Shown piece by piece: positions 16,577-26,571 of a stretch of 64,000 bases of DNA. The notes beneath the pieces were generated by a model that was given only the letters and a program-made list of their open reading frames with translations, made no database searches and had not been told where the DNA came from. A program made the translations under genes and the position numbers. The stretch covers positions 58,912-122,911 of the forward strand of contig NZ_DASVCJ010000068.1 of the NCBI RefSeq assembly GCF_036381655.1. Reading direction: 5' to 3'. Origin of the DNA: Ferrovibrio sp036381655 (lineage in GTDB: Bacteria > Pseudomonadota > Alphaproteobacteria > Ferrovibrionales > Ferrovibrionaceae). Within the stretch, counting starts at the first letter, position 1; every line of letters begins with the position of its first letter.

Positions 16577-16969
16577 TTACTTGCCCGGCAAGGCCCCCTC
16601 GGCTTTCAGCACTTCGTGGGCTGCCTTGAACGCTTCCAGCCCCGCCGGGATGCCGCAATAGACGGTGGCATGTAGCAGAATTTCCTTGATCTCCTCCACC
16701 GTAAGGCCATTCGTCAGGGCGCCCTTCACATGGAGCTTCAGCTCAGCGGGTTTGCTCAGCGCCGTCAGCATCGCCAGATTCAGCATGCTGCGGGTTTTGC
16801 GATCGAGCCCCGGCCGCGTCCAGGCATACCCCCAGCACCACTCGGTCGTGATGTCCTGAAAAGCCATCATGAAATCATCGGCCTTGGCGATGCTGCCATC
16901 GACATAGTCGGCCCCCAGCACCTCGCGGCGCACCTTGAGGCCGTCCTTGAAATATTCACTATCGGACAT
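16577..16969 (-). CDS. Carboxymuconolactone decarboxylase (CMD) family protein
   Basis: 130 residues from ATG 16969, preceded by GGGAGA; an in-frame ATG at 16996 lacks a site. All-helical CMD/AhpD-like protein with GLDRKTRSMLNLAMLTAL, then ELKLHVKGALTNGLTVEEIKE and ILLHATVYCGIPAGLEAF. The single-Cys pattern is PcaC-like rather than the CxxC of AhpD peroxidoreductases. PcaC decarboxylates gamma-carboxymuconolactone, but many orphan relatives have unknown roles and no protocatechuate genes are nearby, so pcaC is not assigned. Confidence 0.85.
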   Translation of the reverse strand: MSDSEYFKDGLKVRREVLGADYVDGSIAKADDFMMAFQDITTEWCWGYAWTRPGLDRKTRSMLNLAMLTALSKPAELKLHVKGALTNGLTVEEIKEILLHATVYCGIPAGLEAFKAAHEVLKAEGALPGK

Positions 16970-17025
16970 GATCGAATCTCCCTGGCTGGTAAACACTGTG
17001 CTGCGAGTATCGGTTTGATACGCTC

Positions 17026-18582
17026 TCAGCGATTGAACAGGTTCCGGATCGCAGTGCCGAAACCGGACCAGAAGCCCGGTTCCTCTGCGGCTGGCTGCCC
17101 GCCGGCTTGCAGCTGCTCGGCGACCTGACTGAGCGGATTATACTGATAAAGCTGATCCCCGGCAGGCAGTCCGAAATCGTGAAAGTCGCCGCCCAGCGCC
17201 TGGATCAGGGAAACGCTGGCCAGCATGCGATCCCGCCAGATCGTCAACGCCGTCTGGCGGTTGTTCAGCGCCGTCGTCTGCGCCGTGACCACGGTCGTAT
17301 AGCTGGTCACCCCGCCGAGATACTGATTCAGCGCCAGGCGCTCGGCCTCGGTGGCGGCGCGGACCGCATTGTCCTGCACTGCCGCCTGCTCGGCCAGGAC
17401 GCGCAGAGCCGCCAGTTGATCCTCCACCTGCTGAAAGCCGGTAAGCACTGTCTGCCGATAGGTGGCGACTGCTTGATCATAGGCCGCCCGGGCCTGCTCG
17501 ACGCTGGCGCTGGTGGCACCGCCATTGAAGATGGGGGCGGAACCGGCAGCACCGAGCGACCAGGCCTGGCTGCCGGCCCGAAGCAGATTCTCCAACGCCG
17601 TCGAGGTGAAGCCGAAGGAGGCCGACAGCGACAGTGTCGGAAAATATGCCGCCTCGGCGACGCCGATCTGCGCATTGGCGAAGGCCATCCGGCGCTCGGC
17701 CGCGGCGATGTCCGGCCGCCGCTCCAGCAGGGCCGACGGCAGTTCTACCGGCACCTCGGGAATGTGGGGGTTGTACGGGATGGGCGCGATGCTGAATTCC
17801 GACGGCGGCTTGCCGATGAGGACGGCGATGGCGTGTTCGAATTGCGCGCGTTGCGATTCGACGGCGATGAGGCTGGCGCGCGTCGTCTCGAGCTGGGTTT
17901 CCGCCTGCGCGACATCGGCGCGCGATGCCACTCCGGAGTTATACTGGTTGCGCGTGATCTGCAGCGCGCGCGTGTAGGCTTCGACCGCGTCGCTGAGCAG
18001 CCGCTTCTGTTCGTCGGCAGTGCGAAGCTGGATATAATCGGAAATCAACTCCGCCTGGGTGGACAGCAATGCCGAGGCAAGGTCGGCGGCGCTGGCCTGC
18101 GCGTTGGCGATATCGCCTTCGACCGTGCGCCGGATGCGGCCCCATACATCCAGCTCCCAGCCGGCATCCGCCGGCAGGTCATAGATGGTGCGGAGGATGC
18201 GCGTGCCACCCGGGCGCCCGATGGAGGATGAACTCACACCGGAACTCGACCGCGTCACGGAGGGATCGACATTCAAGGTCGGATAGTAGCCGGCGCGGGC
18301 GGCCCGCACCGCCGCCCGGGCTTCGCGGAAGGCGGCTTCCTGCGCCTTCAGATTCTCGTTCGAGATCGCAACCTGCCTGACCAGACCGTCCAGCACCGGG
18401 TCATTGTAGATCGCCCACCAGTCGCCCCGCCGGATGGCATCTTTCGGCGTCGCCACTTTCCAGCCATCCAGCTCCTTGTAGGTCGCGGCGATCGGCGCAG
18501 CGGGACGCTTGTAGTCCGGGCCGGCGGTACAAGCCGCCAGGCCAAACGACAGCATCGCCAATGCGAGAACGCAGGATCTCAT
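17026..18582 (-). CDS. RND efflux outer-membrane lipoprotein, NodT/OprM family
   Basis: 518 residues. The signal peptide ends in the lipobox GLAAC with Cys18 as the lipid-modified residue. Two repeated TolC-like halves follow, including ELDVWGRIRRTVEGDIANAQ and ERRPDIAAAERRMAFANAQI. It forms the trimeric exit channel for the pump whose adaptor and two permeases lie immediately upstream on the same strand (8-bp gap to the previous gene). This four-gene layout matches MuxABC-OpmB of Pseudomonas. The other RND pump in the window has no channel gene and could share this one. Confidence 0.93.
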   Translation of the reverse strand: MRSCVLALAMLSFGLAACTAGPDYKRPAAPIAATYKELDGWKVATPKDAIRRGDWWAIYNDPVLDGLVRQVAISNENLKAQEAAFREARAAVRAARAGYYPTLNVDPSVTRSSSGVSSSSIGRPGGTRILRTIYDLPADAGWELDVWGRIRRTVEGDIANAQASAADLASALLSTQAELISDYIQLRTADEQKRLLSDAVEAYTRALQITRNQYNSGVASRADVAQAETQLETTRASLIAVESQRAQFEHAIAVLIGKPPSEFSIAPIPYNPHIPEVPVELPSALLERRPDIAAAERRMAFANAQIGVAEAAYFPTLSLSASFGFTSTALENLLRAGSQAWSLGAAGSAPIFNGGATSASVEQARAAYDQAVATYRQTVLTGFQQVEDQLAALRVLAEQAAVQDNAVRAATEAERLALNQYLGGVTSYTTVVTAQTTALNNRQTALTIWRDRMLASVSLIQALGGDFHDFGLPAGDQLYQYNPLSQVAEQLQAGGQPAAEEPGFWSGFGTAIRNLFNR

Positions 18583-18590
18583 AATCGCTC

Positions 18591-21500
18591 CTATCCTTGT
18601 GACGGAAGACCGGCGGGGCCTGCGCGCCTCTCAGAACGAGGGCGGCGGCGGAAGCGGTCGAGATAAAGGTAGATGACCGGCGTCATGTAAAGCGTCAGCA
18701 TCTGGCTGACGATCAGCCCGCCGATGATGGAGACCCCGAGCGGCTGACGCAATTCGGCGCCATCTCCCTGGCTGAGCGCCAGGGGCACGGCGCCGAAAAT
18801 CGCCGCCAGGGTCGTCATCATGATCGGGCGGAAACGCATGACGGCCGCCTCGCGGATCGCGGCATGCGAATCCAAGCCTCGGTTGCGGCTGGCATCGAGG
18901 GCGAAATCCACCATCATGATCGCATTCTTCTTCACGATGCCGATCAGCAGGATGACGCCGATAAGCGCAATGATACTGAACTCCATGTTGCAGAACATCA
19001 GCGCCAGCACCGCGCCGACGCCGGCCGGCGGCAAGGTGGAGAGAATCGTGATCGGATGGACGTAGCTCTCGTAGAGAACCCCAAGCACGATATAGACGGC
19101 CAGCAGGGCCGTCAGGATGAGGATGGGCTGGTTGCCGACCGACTGCTGGAACACCCTGGCCGTGCCCTGGAAACTGCCGTGGATCGTCGATGGTACGCCG
19201 AGCCTGTTCATCGTCGCATTGATCGCCTGTACGGCAGTGCCGAGTGAAACGCCGGGCGGCAGATTGAAGGACAAGGTGGTGGCGACGAATGGTCCATGGT
19301 GATTGACGGAAAGCGGCGTGTTGCTGAGCCCCCAACGGGCGAAAGCCGCCAGCGGCACCATGTCTTCCGCGCGCATGCTGACCGCCGCGCCCGTCGACGT
19401 GCCGCGGCGCCCCTTGTTGGCCAATTGGTTGGCGCGCTGATTGACGACGGCGTTGCCGGCAAGATCGCCGGCAGCGCCTGTGTTGGATGCGCTCAAGGTG
19501 CTGGCGGCGGCATTGCTGGACCGGCTGCCGGAAATCGCCCCGGTATTGGCGACATAGATCTGATTCAGCGTCTCCGGATTCTGCCAGTATTGCGGCGCCA
19601 CTTCCATGACGACGTGATATTGGTTCAGAGGATTATAGATGGTCGAAACCTGGCGCTGCCCGAAGGCATCGTAGAGCGTGTTGTTCACCTGGCTCATGGT
19701 CAGGCCGTAGCGCGCCAGGGCGGCACGATCGATTTGCAGGCCGATCTCCAGGCCGCCTTCCTGCTGGTCGGAATTGACATCCGCCAGTTCCGGCACATCC
19801 TGCAATGCCTCCGCTATTTTCGGGGCCCAGCTCAATAATTGGGCGAGATCGTCGCCCTGCAGCGTGTATTGGAATTGCGCATTGCTTTGCCGCCCGCCGG
19901 CGCGGATATCCTGCACCGGCTGCATGAATATCCGGGCACCGGAAACCTGCGCCACTTTGGGCCGCAGCCGCGCGATCACCTCATCGGCCGACACCTTGCG
20001 CTGATTACGGTCTTTCAGCGCGATGAACAGGAAGCCCGAATTGGTCTGGAACCCGCCGGTGAATCCGACCGCGGTTTCGACTGCCGGATCGGAGCGGACG
20101 ATGCTCATGAACTGCCGAAGCTTCTCCTGCATTGCCTGAAACGAGATGCTTTGATCGGCCCGGATGCCGGCGACCATCCGTCCCGTATCCTGCTGCGGGA
20201 AGAATCCCTTCGGCACGGCAATGTAGAGGTAGACATTCAGCCCGATGGTGGCGAAGAACAGCAGCAGCACGAGGCGCGGATACCGCAGCGAGTGATCCAG
20301 CAGCCAGCGATGCAGGTTCAGCATATCGTCGAGAAAACGGCCCCAGCGACGGGCAGGCCGGCCGGGTTGCCTGCGCTCTTCCTCGCCGCGCAGCAGGTAG
20401 GCGCAGAGCATCGGGGTGGTGGTCAGCGAAACCACCATGGATACCAGGATGGCCAGAGACAGGGTCATGGCGAATTCGCGGAACAGCCGCCCGACAATGC
20501 CGCCCATCAGCAGGATCGGAATGAAGACGGCGATCAGCGACAGGCTTATCGAGACGACGGTGAAGCCGACCTCGCGCACGCCCTGTATGGCCGCCTTGCG
20601 CCGGGGCATGCCGGCTTCCACATGGCGGGTGATGTTCTCCAGCACCACGACGGCGTCGTCGACGACAAACCCGGTCGCGATGGTCAGCGCCATCAGCGAC
20701 AGATTGTCGAGACTGTAGCCCATCAGATACATCAGGCTCAGCGTGCCGGACAGGGATACCGGGATGGCGATGGCCGGAATGAGCGTCGTTCTCGGCCGGC
20801 GCAGGAACAGGAAAATGATCGCGATGACCAGGATTGTCGCGATCAGCAGGGTCCGCTCGACCTCGTGCAGCGAGGCGCGGATCGTCGGCGTGCGGTCCAC
20901 CGCAATGTCGAGATCGATCGCTGCCGGAATCGAGGCGCGCAATTCCGGCAGCACCGCCTTCACACGGTCGACCGTTTCGATGATGTTGGAGCCAGGCTGG
21001 CGGTAGAGGATGACCAGAATCGCCGGCTTGTCGCCGGAATAGCCCTGATTGCGCAGGCTTTCCACGGAATCGACCACGTCGGCGATGTCGCCCAGATGCA
21101 CGGCGGCGCCGTTACGATAAGCGATCACGATCGGGCGGTATTCATCGGCCCGGCCGGCGCGGTCGTTGGTATAAATCTGAAAGCGCAGATCCCCCTGCTC
21201 GATCACGCCTTTCGGGCTGTTGGCATTGGTGGCCGCCAGGGCTGCGCGGACATCCTCCAGGCCGATGCCGTATTTGAACAAGGCGTTGGGATTGAGCTCG
21301 ACGCGGACGGCCGGCAATGAGCTGCCGCCCAACGTGACCTGCCCAATGCCTTCGATCTGCGACAGCTTCTGTTCGAGAACGGTAGTCGCGGCGTCGTAGA
21401 TGCGGCCCTGACTCAACGTGTCGGAGGTCAGCGCCAGCACCATGATCGGCGCATCCGCCGGATTGACCTTGCGGTAGGTCGGATTGCTGCGCAGGTCGCT

Positions 21501-21860
21501 CGGCAGATCGGCACGCGCCGCGTTGATGGCGGCCTGCACATCACGGGCGGCGCCATTGATGTCCCGGTTGAGACCGAATTGCAGGACGACGCGGGTAGAG
21601 CCGACGGAACTGCTCGAGGTCATCTCGGTGACATCGGCGATCTGGCCCAAATGGCGCTCCAGAGGCGTGGCGACGCTGGTCGCCATGACCTCCGGGCTGG
21701 CGCCGGGCATCTGCGCCTGCACGACGATGGTCGGAAAATCGACCTGCGGCAACGGTGAAACCGGCAATTTCGCAAAAGCCAGCAGACCGGCCAATGCCAC
21801 GCCGATCGTCAGCAGGGTGGTGGCGACAGGCCTTCGGATGAACACTTCCGAGACATGCAT
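18591..21860 (-). CDS. RND multidrug permease, MdtC/MuxC-like, with a periplasmic insertion
   Basis: 1089 residues, about 60 longer than typical MdtC. It starts MHVSEVFIRRPVATTLLTIG, and the proton relay GFVVDDAVVVLENITRHVE is intact. Extra length comes mainly from a Ser/Ala/Asn/Gly-rich segment near residues 767-827 (NTGAISGSRSSNAAAST and on to NKGRRGTSTGAAV) in the second periplasmic docking region. It is the third gene of the adaptor-permease-permease-channel operon. In MdtBC, two different permeases form a B2C heterotrimer; the same is inferred here. Confidence 0.92.
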   Translation of the reverse strand: MHVSEVFIRRPVATTLLTIGVALAGLLAFAKLPVSPLPQVDFPTIVVQAQMPGASPEVMATSVATPLERHLGQIADVTEMTSSSSVGSTRVVLQFGLNRDINGAARDVQAAINAARADLPSDLRSNPTYRKVNPADAPIMVLALTSDTLSQGRIYDAATTVLEQKLSQIEGIGQVTLGGSSLPAVRVELNPNALFKYGIGLEDVRAALAATNANSPKGVIEQGDLRFQIYTNDRAGRADEYRPIVIAYRNGAAVHLGDIADVVDSVESLRNQGYSGDKPAILVILYRQPGSNIIETVDRVKAVLPELRASIPAAIDLDIAVDRTPTIRASLHEVERTLLIATILVIAIIFLFLRRPRTTLIPAIAIPVSLSGTLSLMYLMGYSLDNLSLMALTIATGFVVDDAVVVLENITRHVEAGMPRRKAAIQGVREVGFTVVSISLSLIAVFIPILLMGGIVGRLFREFAMTLSLAILVSMVVSLTTTPMLCAYLLRGEEERRQPGRPARRWGRFLDDMLNLHRWLLDHSLRYPRLVLLLFFATIGLNVYLYIAVPKGFFPQQDTGRMVAGIRADQSISFQAMQEKLRQFMSIVRSDPAVETAVGFTGGFQTNSGFLFIALKDRNQRKVSADEVIARLRPKVAQVSGARIFMQPVQDIRAGGRQSNAQFQYTLQGDDLAQLLSWAPKIAEALQDVPELADVNSDQQEGGLEIGLQIDRAALARYGLTMSQVNNTLYDAFGQRQVSTIYNPLNQYHVVMEVAPQYWQNPETLNQIYVANTGAISGSRSSNAAASTLSASNTGAAGDLAGNAVVNQRANQLANKGRRGTSTGAAVSMRAEDMVPLAAFARWGLSNTPLSVNHHGPFVATTLSFNLPPGVSLGTAVQAINATMNRLGVPSTIHGSFQGTARVFQQSVGNQPILILTALLAVYIVLGVLYESYVHPITILSTLPPAGVGAVLALMFCNMEFSIIALIGVILLIGIVKKNAIMMVDFALDASRNRGLDSHAAIREAAVMRFRPIMMTTLAAIFGAVPLALSQGDGAELRQPLGVSIIGGLIVSQMLTLYMTPVIYLYLDRFRRRPRSERRAGPAGLPSQG

Positions 21861-21866
21861 ATCGCG

Positions 21867-24800
21867 CTATCCCCGCGGCCCGGCCGGCAGCCGGTCGCCA
21901 TCGGTGCGGCCGCGGCGGAGGCGGCGCGCGAGGCGTTCGAAGGCCAGATAGATCACCGGCGTGGTGAACAGGGTGAGTATCTGGCTAACGATCAGGCCGC
22001 CGACGATGGTGATGCCCAGGGGCTGCCGCAATTCGGAGCCGGTGCCGCTGCCGAGCATCAAGGGCAAGGCGCCGAACAGGGCCGCAACAGTCGTCATCAG
22101 GATCGGCCGGAAGCGCAGCAGGCAGGCCTGGAAGATGGCATCACGCGGCGCCTGGCCGCCGTCGCGTTCGGCCTCGAGCGCGAAATCGATCATCATGATC
22201 GCGTTCTTCTTGACGATGCCGATCAGCAGGACGATGCCGATGATGGCGATGATGTCGAGATTGGACCGGGTCAGAATGAGGGCAAGCAACGCGCCGATGC
22301 CGGCCGAGGGCAGGGTCGATAAGATCGTGATCGGGTGAATATAGCTCTCGTAGAGAACGCCCAGCACGATATACATCGTCACCACTGCGGCGAGGATGAG
22401 GTAGAGCTCATTGGCGAGGGAGGCCTGGAACGCCAAAGCCGCGCCTTGGAAGTGGGTGCGCATACTGGGCGGCAACCCGAGTTCGCGTTCGGCCTGCTTG
22501 ATGGCGTCGATCGCCTCTCCCAGCGAATAGCCGGCGGCGACGTTGAAGGACACCGTCGTTGCCGGATACTGGCTCATGTGATCGATCTGCAGCGGCGCCT
22601 TCTGCTGGTGGATCGCGGCAATCGCCGTCAAAGGCACCTGGCCGTTGGCGGCGACCGAGGACGGCAGATGGATCTGCGACAGGGACTGAAGCGTCGCGGT
22701 TATGGTCGGATCGGCCTCCATGATCACGCGATACTGGTTCGATTGCGTGAAAATGGTGGAGACGATCCGCTGCCCGAAGGCGCCATAGAGCGCATTGTCG
22801 ACAGTCGCCGGCGTGATCCCGAAACGGGCCGCCATGCCGCGGTCGATTTCGATATAGGCGGTCAGGCCTTCCGCCTGCAGGTTGCTGGCAACGTCCTCTA
22901 GCTGCGACAGATCGTGCAGCCGCTCGACAAGGCGAGGCACCCAGAGCGCCAGTTCGTCGTAATCGACATCTTCGATGATGAACTGGTACTGCGCCCGGCC
23001 GACATTGGAGTCGACGGTCAGATCCTGCACCGGCTGCATATGGAGGACGATGCCTGGAACCGTCGCCGTATTGCGGGAAATCCGCCGGATGATCTCGCTC
23101 GCCGAGGCCGTGCGCTCGGCTTTCGGTTTCAGGTTGATCAGAAAGCGGCCGGAATTCAGCGTCATATTGGTGCCATCGACGCCGATGAACGAAGACAGGC
23201 TTTCGACATCAGGATCGCGCAGGATCGCCTCGGCCATGGCCGACTGGCGCCGCGCCATGGCGTCGAAGGAGATCGACTGCTGCGCCTGCGTGATGCCCTG
23301 GATCAGGCCGGTATCCTGTACCGGAAAGAATCCTTTGGGCACCATGACATAGAGAATCGCGGTCAGCGCCAGGGTGGCGACGGCCACGATCAGCGTCGGC
23401 ACCTGGTGATCCAGCACCCAGTTCAGCAGGCGGCCATAGCCAGCGATCAAGACGTCGAACCATTCGCGGCTGCGCCGCGCGACCGGCCCCTCGACCTCTG
23501 CCGTTGGACGCAACAGGCGCGCGCACATCATCGGCACCAGGGTGAGCGAAACCACCGCCGAGATCAGGATGGTCACGGCGAGCGTTATGGCGAATTCGCG
23601 GAATAACCGCCCGACCACATCGCCCATGAACAACAGCGGAATGAGCACGGCGATTAACGACACCGTCAGCGACATGATGGTGAAGCCGATCTGCTTGGAG
23701 CCCTTGAGGGCCGCCTGCAGCGGCGGTTCCCCATCCTCGATATGCCGCGCGATATTTTCGATCATTACGATGGCATCGTCGACGACGAAGCCGGTGGCGA
23801 TCGTCAGGGCCATCAGCGAGAGATTGTTCAGGCTGAAGCCGGCGAAATACATGATGCCGAAAGTGCCAACCAGCGACAGCGGCACCGAAAGGCTCGGGAT
23901 GATCGTGGCCGGGACGTTGCGCAGGAACAGAAACATCACCAAGACCACCAGGGCGATGGCGAAAGCCAGCTCGAACTGCACGTCGCGCACCGAGGCGCGG
24001 ATCGTGTTGGTCCGGTCGGTGAGCACCGTCAGATCGACCGCCGCCGGCAAGGATGCCTGCAGGCTCGGCAGCTGCGCCTTGATCGTGTCGACGACGTCGA
24101 TGACATTGGCGCCAGGCTGGCGCTGGACATTGACGATGACCGATGGCGTCTCGTTCATCCAGGCGGCAAGCTTGTTGTTTTCCGCCCCCTGGACAATCGT
24201 GGCGACATCCGACAGCCGGACCGGGCGATCGTCGCGATAAGCAATCACCAGATCGCGGTATTCGTCGATACTGCCGAGCTGATCATTCGAATTTATGCTG
24301 TAGGAACGGGCCGGTCCGTCGAAGCTGCCTTTTGCCGTATTCACGTTGGCGTTGGCTATGGTGGTCCGCAGGTCGTCGATATTGAGACCGTAGGCGGCCA
24401 GGATCGTCGGGTTGAACTGGATGCGCACCGCCGGGCGCTGCCCGCCGGCGAAGCTGACCAGGCCGACGCCGGGCAATTGCGAAATCTTCTGCGCCAAGCG
24501 GGTATCGGCGAGATTCTGAACCTCGGTCAGCGGAATGGTCTTCGACGTGAGCGCCAGGGTCAGGACCGGAGCGTCGGCGGGATTGACCTTGGCATAGATC
24601 GGCGGCGCCGGCAGATCGCTGGGCAGCAGGTTGCCGGCCGCATTGATGGCTGCCTGCACCTCCTGTTCGGCGATGTCGAGATTGATGTCCAGGCTGAATT
24701 GCAGCGTGATGACCGAGGCACCGGCAGAGCTGGTCGACGACATCTGGTTCAAGCTCGGCATCTGGCCGAACTGGCGCTCCAGCGGCGCGGTGATGGCGGA

Positions 24801-24980
24801 CACGACCACCTCGGGGCTGGCCCCCGGATAGAAGGTCTGCACCTGGATGGTGGGATAATCCACCTCCGGCAGCGCGGACAGCGAGAGGAAACGGTAGGCA
24901 ACCGCCCCAGCCAGCAGGATAGCCAGCATAAGCAGCGTGGTTGCGACCGGGCGCAGAATGAAGGGACGGGATGGATTCAT
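21867..24980 (-). CDS. RND multidrug permease, MdtB/MuxB-like
   Basis: 1037 residues from ATG 24980 (MNPSRPFILRPVATTLLML), preceded by a GGGGAG site; an upstream in-frame start would overlap the adaptor gene and is rejected. Standard RND architecture with twelve membrane segments, relay GFVVDDAIVMIENIARHIE, and docking loops. Placed between the MdtA-like adaptor (40-bp gap) and the MdtC-like permease (6-bp gap). Known MdtABC/MuxABC pumps export bile salts, novobiocin, some beta-lactams and metal-chelating compounds; the substrate here is not known. Confidence 0.93.
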   Translation of the reverse strand: MNPSRPFILRPVATTLLMLAILLAGAVAYRFLSLSALPEVDYPTIQVQTFYPGASPEVVVSAITAPLERQFGQMPSLNQMSSTSSAGASVITLQFSLDINLDIAEQEVQAAINAAGNLLPSDLPAPPIYAKVNPADAPVLTLALTSKTIPLTEVQNLADTRLAQKISQLPGVGLVSFAGGQRPAVRIQFNPTILAAYGLNIDDLRTTIANANVNTAKGSFDGPARSYSINSNDQLGSIDEYRDLVIAYRDDRPVRLSDVATIVQGAENNKLAAWMNETPSVIVNVQRQPGANVIDVVDTIKAQLPSLQASLPAAVDLTVLTDRTNTIRASVRDVQFELAFAIALVVLVMFLFLRNVPATIIPSLSVPLSLVGTFGIMYFAGFSLNNLSLMALTIATGFVVDDAIVMIENIARHIEDGEPPLQAALKGSKQIGFTIMSLTVSLIAVLIPLLFMGDVVGRLFREFAITLAVTILISAVVSLTLVPMMCARLLRPTAEVEGPVARRSREWFDVLIAGYGRLLNWVLDHQVPTLIVAVATLALTAILYVMVPKGFFPVQDTGLIQGITQAQQSISFDAMARRQSAMAEAILRDPDVESLSSFIGVDGTNMTLNSGRFLINLKPKAERTASASEIIRRISRNTATVPGIVLHMQPVQDLTVDSNVGRAQYQFIIEDVDYDELALWVPRLVERLHDLSQLEDVASNLQAEGLTAYIEIDRGMAARFGITPATVDNALYGAFGQRIVSTIFTQSNQYRVIMEADPTITATLQSLSQIHLPSSVAANGQVPLTAIAAIHQQKAPLQIDHMSQYPATTVSFNVAAGYSLGEAIDAIKQAERELGLPPSMRTHFQGAALAFQASLANELYLILAAVVTMYIVLGVLYESYIHPITILSTLPSAGIGALLALILTRSNLDIIAIIGIVLLIGIVKKNAIMMIDFALEAERDGGQAPRDAIFQACLLRFRPILMTTVAALFGALPLMLGSGTGSELRQPLGITIVGGLIVSQILTLFTTPVIYLAFERLARRLRRGRTDGDRLPAGPRG

Positions 24981-25020
24981 CACCGCTCCCCCGGCATCTT
25001 GGGTTCGCCGGTCATTAATA

Positions 25021-26283
25021 TTACTGCGTCTTGCGCGGCTGCTGGCCGCCGACCCGGTTCTGGCCGGGCGGGTTACGGCCAGCCAGTTCCGCAACGACGA
25101 CCTTGGCGCCGTCGCGCAGCCGATCGGTGCCATCGGTAACGACACGGGTGCCGGGCTCCAGCCCGGATTCGATCGAGGTTCTGTCGCCATCGACGATGCC
25201 GAGCTTCACCGGCCGCACCGATACGGTGTCGTCGGCGTTGACGACATAGACATAAGTGCCCGGCACGCCGCGCTGGACGGCGGCCGTGGGCACGATCGGC
25301 ACGCTGCGCAGCACTTCGACGATCAGCTCGACATTGACGAATTGATTGGGAAAAAAGCTTTCATCGTCATTGGCGAATTCGGCGCGCAGCTTCACCGTGC
25401 CGGTGCTGGTATCGATCTGGTTGTCGATGGTGGTCAGCTTGCCGCGTGCCAGCAGTTTGCTCCGCGTGGAGTCATAGGCCAGCACCGTCATGTCGTTATC
25501 GGCCGCGTTGAAGCGCTTCACCACGGTTGCCAAAGCATTCTCCGGAATGCTGAACACCACGGTGATCGGCTTCATCTGCGTGATCACGGCGATACCGGTG
25601 GCATCGCCGGCGGTGACATAGTTGCCGATATCGACTTGCCGCAAACCGATGCGGCCGCTGATCGGGGCGGTGATATGGCAATAGGCAAGGTTGAGCTTGG
25701 CACTGTCGACGACGGCCTGGTCGTAGCGCACGGTGCCGCGGTACTGCAGGACCAGATTCTCCTGAGTGTCCAGGGTCTGCTTGGCGATTGAATCCTGGGC
25801 GAACAGCCGGCGATAGCGAGCCAGGTCCGTTTCGGCATTCTTCAGCAGGGCCTGATCGCGCAACAACTGCCCCTCCGCCTGATCCAGGGCGATCTGGTAG
25901 GGACGCGGATCGATCTCGGCGAGGAAATCGCCGGCATTGACATATTGCCCCTCCTGAAAACCGAGCCGGGTAATGCGGCCGGCAATCTGCGTTTTCACCG
26001 TCACGGTCGCCAGCGGCGTCACCGTGCCAAGGGCCTGCAGGCTATGGGGGATGTCCCCGCTTTGCACGACCGCCGTGGCAACGGTCATCGGGCCGGCTCC
26101 GGCAAACCGGCCTTGCCGCACCGGCTGGTGTCGTGCCGGCCAGAACCAGATCGCCGCCCCGATCACCGCTGCCAGAACGACGATGACGGTCAGCCAGCCG
26201 GCGACGCGACGCAACCTGCTGCGGCGGGGGCGCGAAAAAGGCGCTCCGGCATGGGGCTTGGGTTCAATGGACTGCCGGTTCAT
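25021..26283 (-). CDS. RND periplasmic adaptor subunit, MdtA/MuxA-like
   Basis: 420 residues. A basic N-terminus and membrane anchor (about 29-47) lead into the lipoyl motif GTVTPLATVTVKTQIAGRIT, the MdtA-like sequence FQEGQYVNAGDFLAEIDPRPY, a helical hairpin, and AYCHITAPISGRIGLRQVD. The C-terminus is Pro/Arg/Gln-rich. First gene of the four-gene pump operon; its promoter must lie in the AT-rich 288 bp upstream. No regulator gene is adjacent, unlike E. coli, where BaeSR controls mdtABC. Confidence 0.93.
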   Translation of the reverse strand: MNRQSIEPKPHAGAPFSRPRRSRLRRVAGWLTVIVVLAAVIGAAIWFWPARHQPVRQGRFAGAGPMTVATAVVQSGDIPHSLQALGTVTPLATVTVKTQIAGRITRLGFQEGQYVNAGDFLAEIDPRPYQIALDQAEGQLLRDQALLKNAETDLARYRRLFAQDSIAKQTLDTQENLVLQYRGTVRYDQAVVDSAKLNLAYCHITAPISGRIGLRQVDIGNYVTAGDATGIAVITQMKPITVVFSIPENALATVVKRFNAADNDMTVLAYDSTRSKLLARGKLTTIDNQIDTSTGTVKLRAEFANDDESFFPNQFVNVELIVEVLRSVPIVPTAAVQRGVPGTYVYVVNADDTVSVRPVKLGIVDGDRTSIESGLEPGTRVVTDGTDRLRDGAKVVVAELAGRNPPGQNRVGGQQPRKTQ

Positions 26284-26571
26284 TCGTTGTTACTCATTTC
26301 CTGGATAGTTCACTCCTAGGGACCGGGCATGGTCCATAGGTGAAAAGGCCGCACGAGCCCTTCTTTACACGCATGGCGTTGCAGATTCCTTCGCCCCGTT
26401 GAAAGGGGCGCGTCATTCGAGTTCGCCGCCACAAATACCACATTATTAAATTGTATTTTTGCGGAGTATTCGGTGCGGTTTTCATAATTTACTGAATTTG
26501 CCGGAATTTGGTCAGACCAGCACTGCCGTCATCACGGGAGCAGCCGGCAACCCGGCCTTCCGCAGTCCCGG
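26284..26571. other. AT-rich intergenic region with one hairpin
   Basis: This gap separates the mdtA-like gene from the MaoC gene, both on the minus strand, so it should hold the efflux operon promoter and the end of the MaoC transcript. It is strikingly AT-rich around 26430-26500. CGCCCC (26392-26397) pairs with GGGGCG (26405-26410) around a 7-base loop, without a T-run. No convincing ORF is present. Confidence 0.5.

Noticed and set aside
16577..16969. pcaC, gamma-carboxymuconolactone decarboxylase
   Set aside because: Family match only; no other protocatechuate pathway gene nearby.
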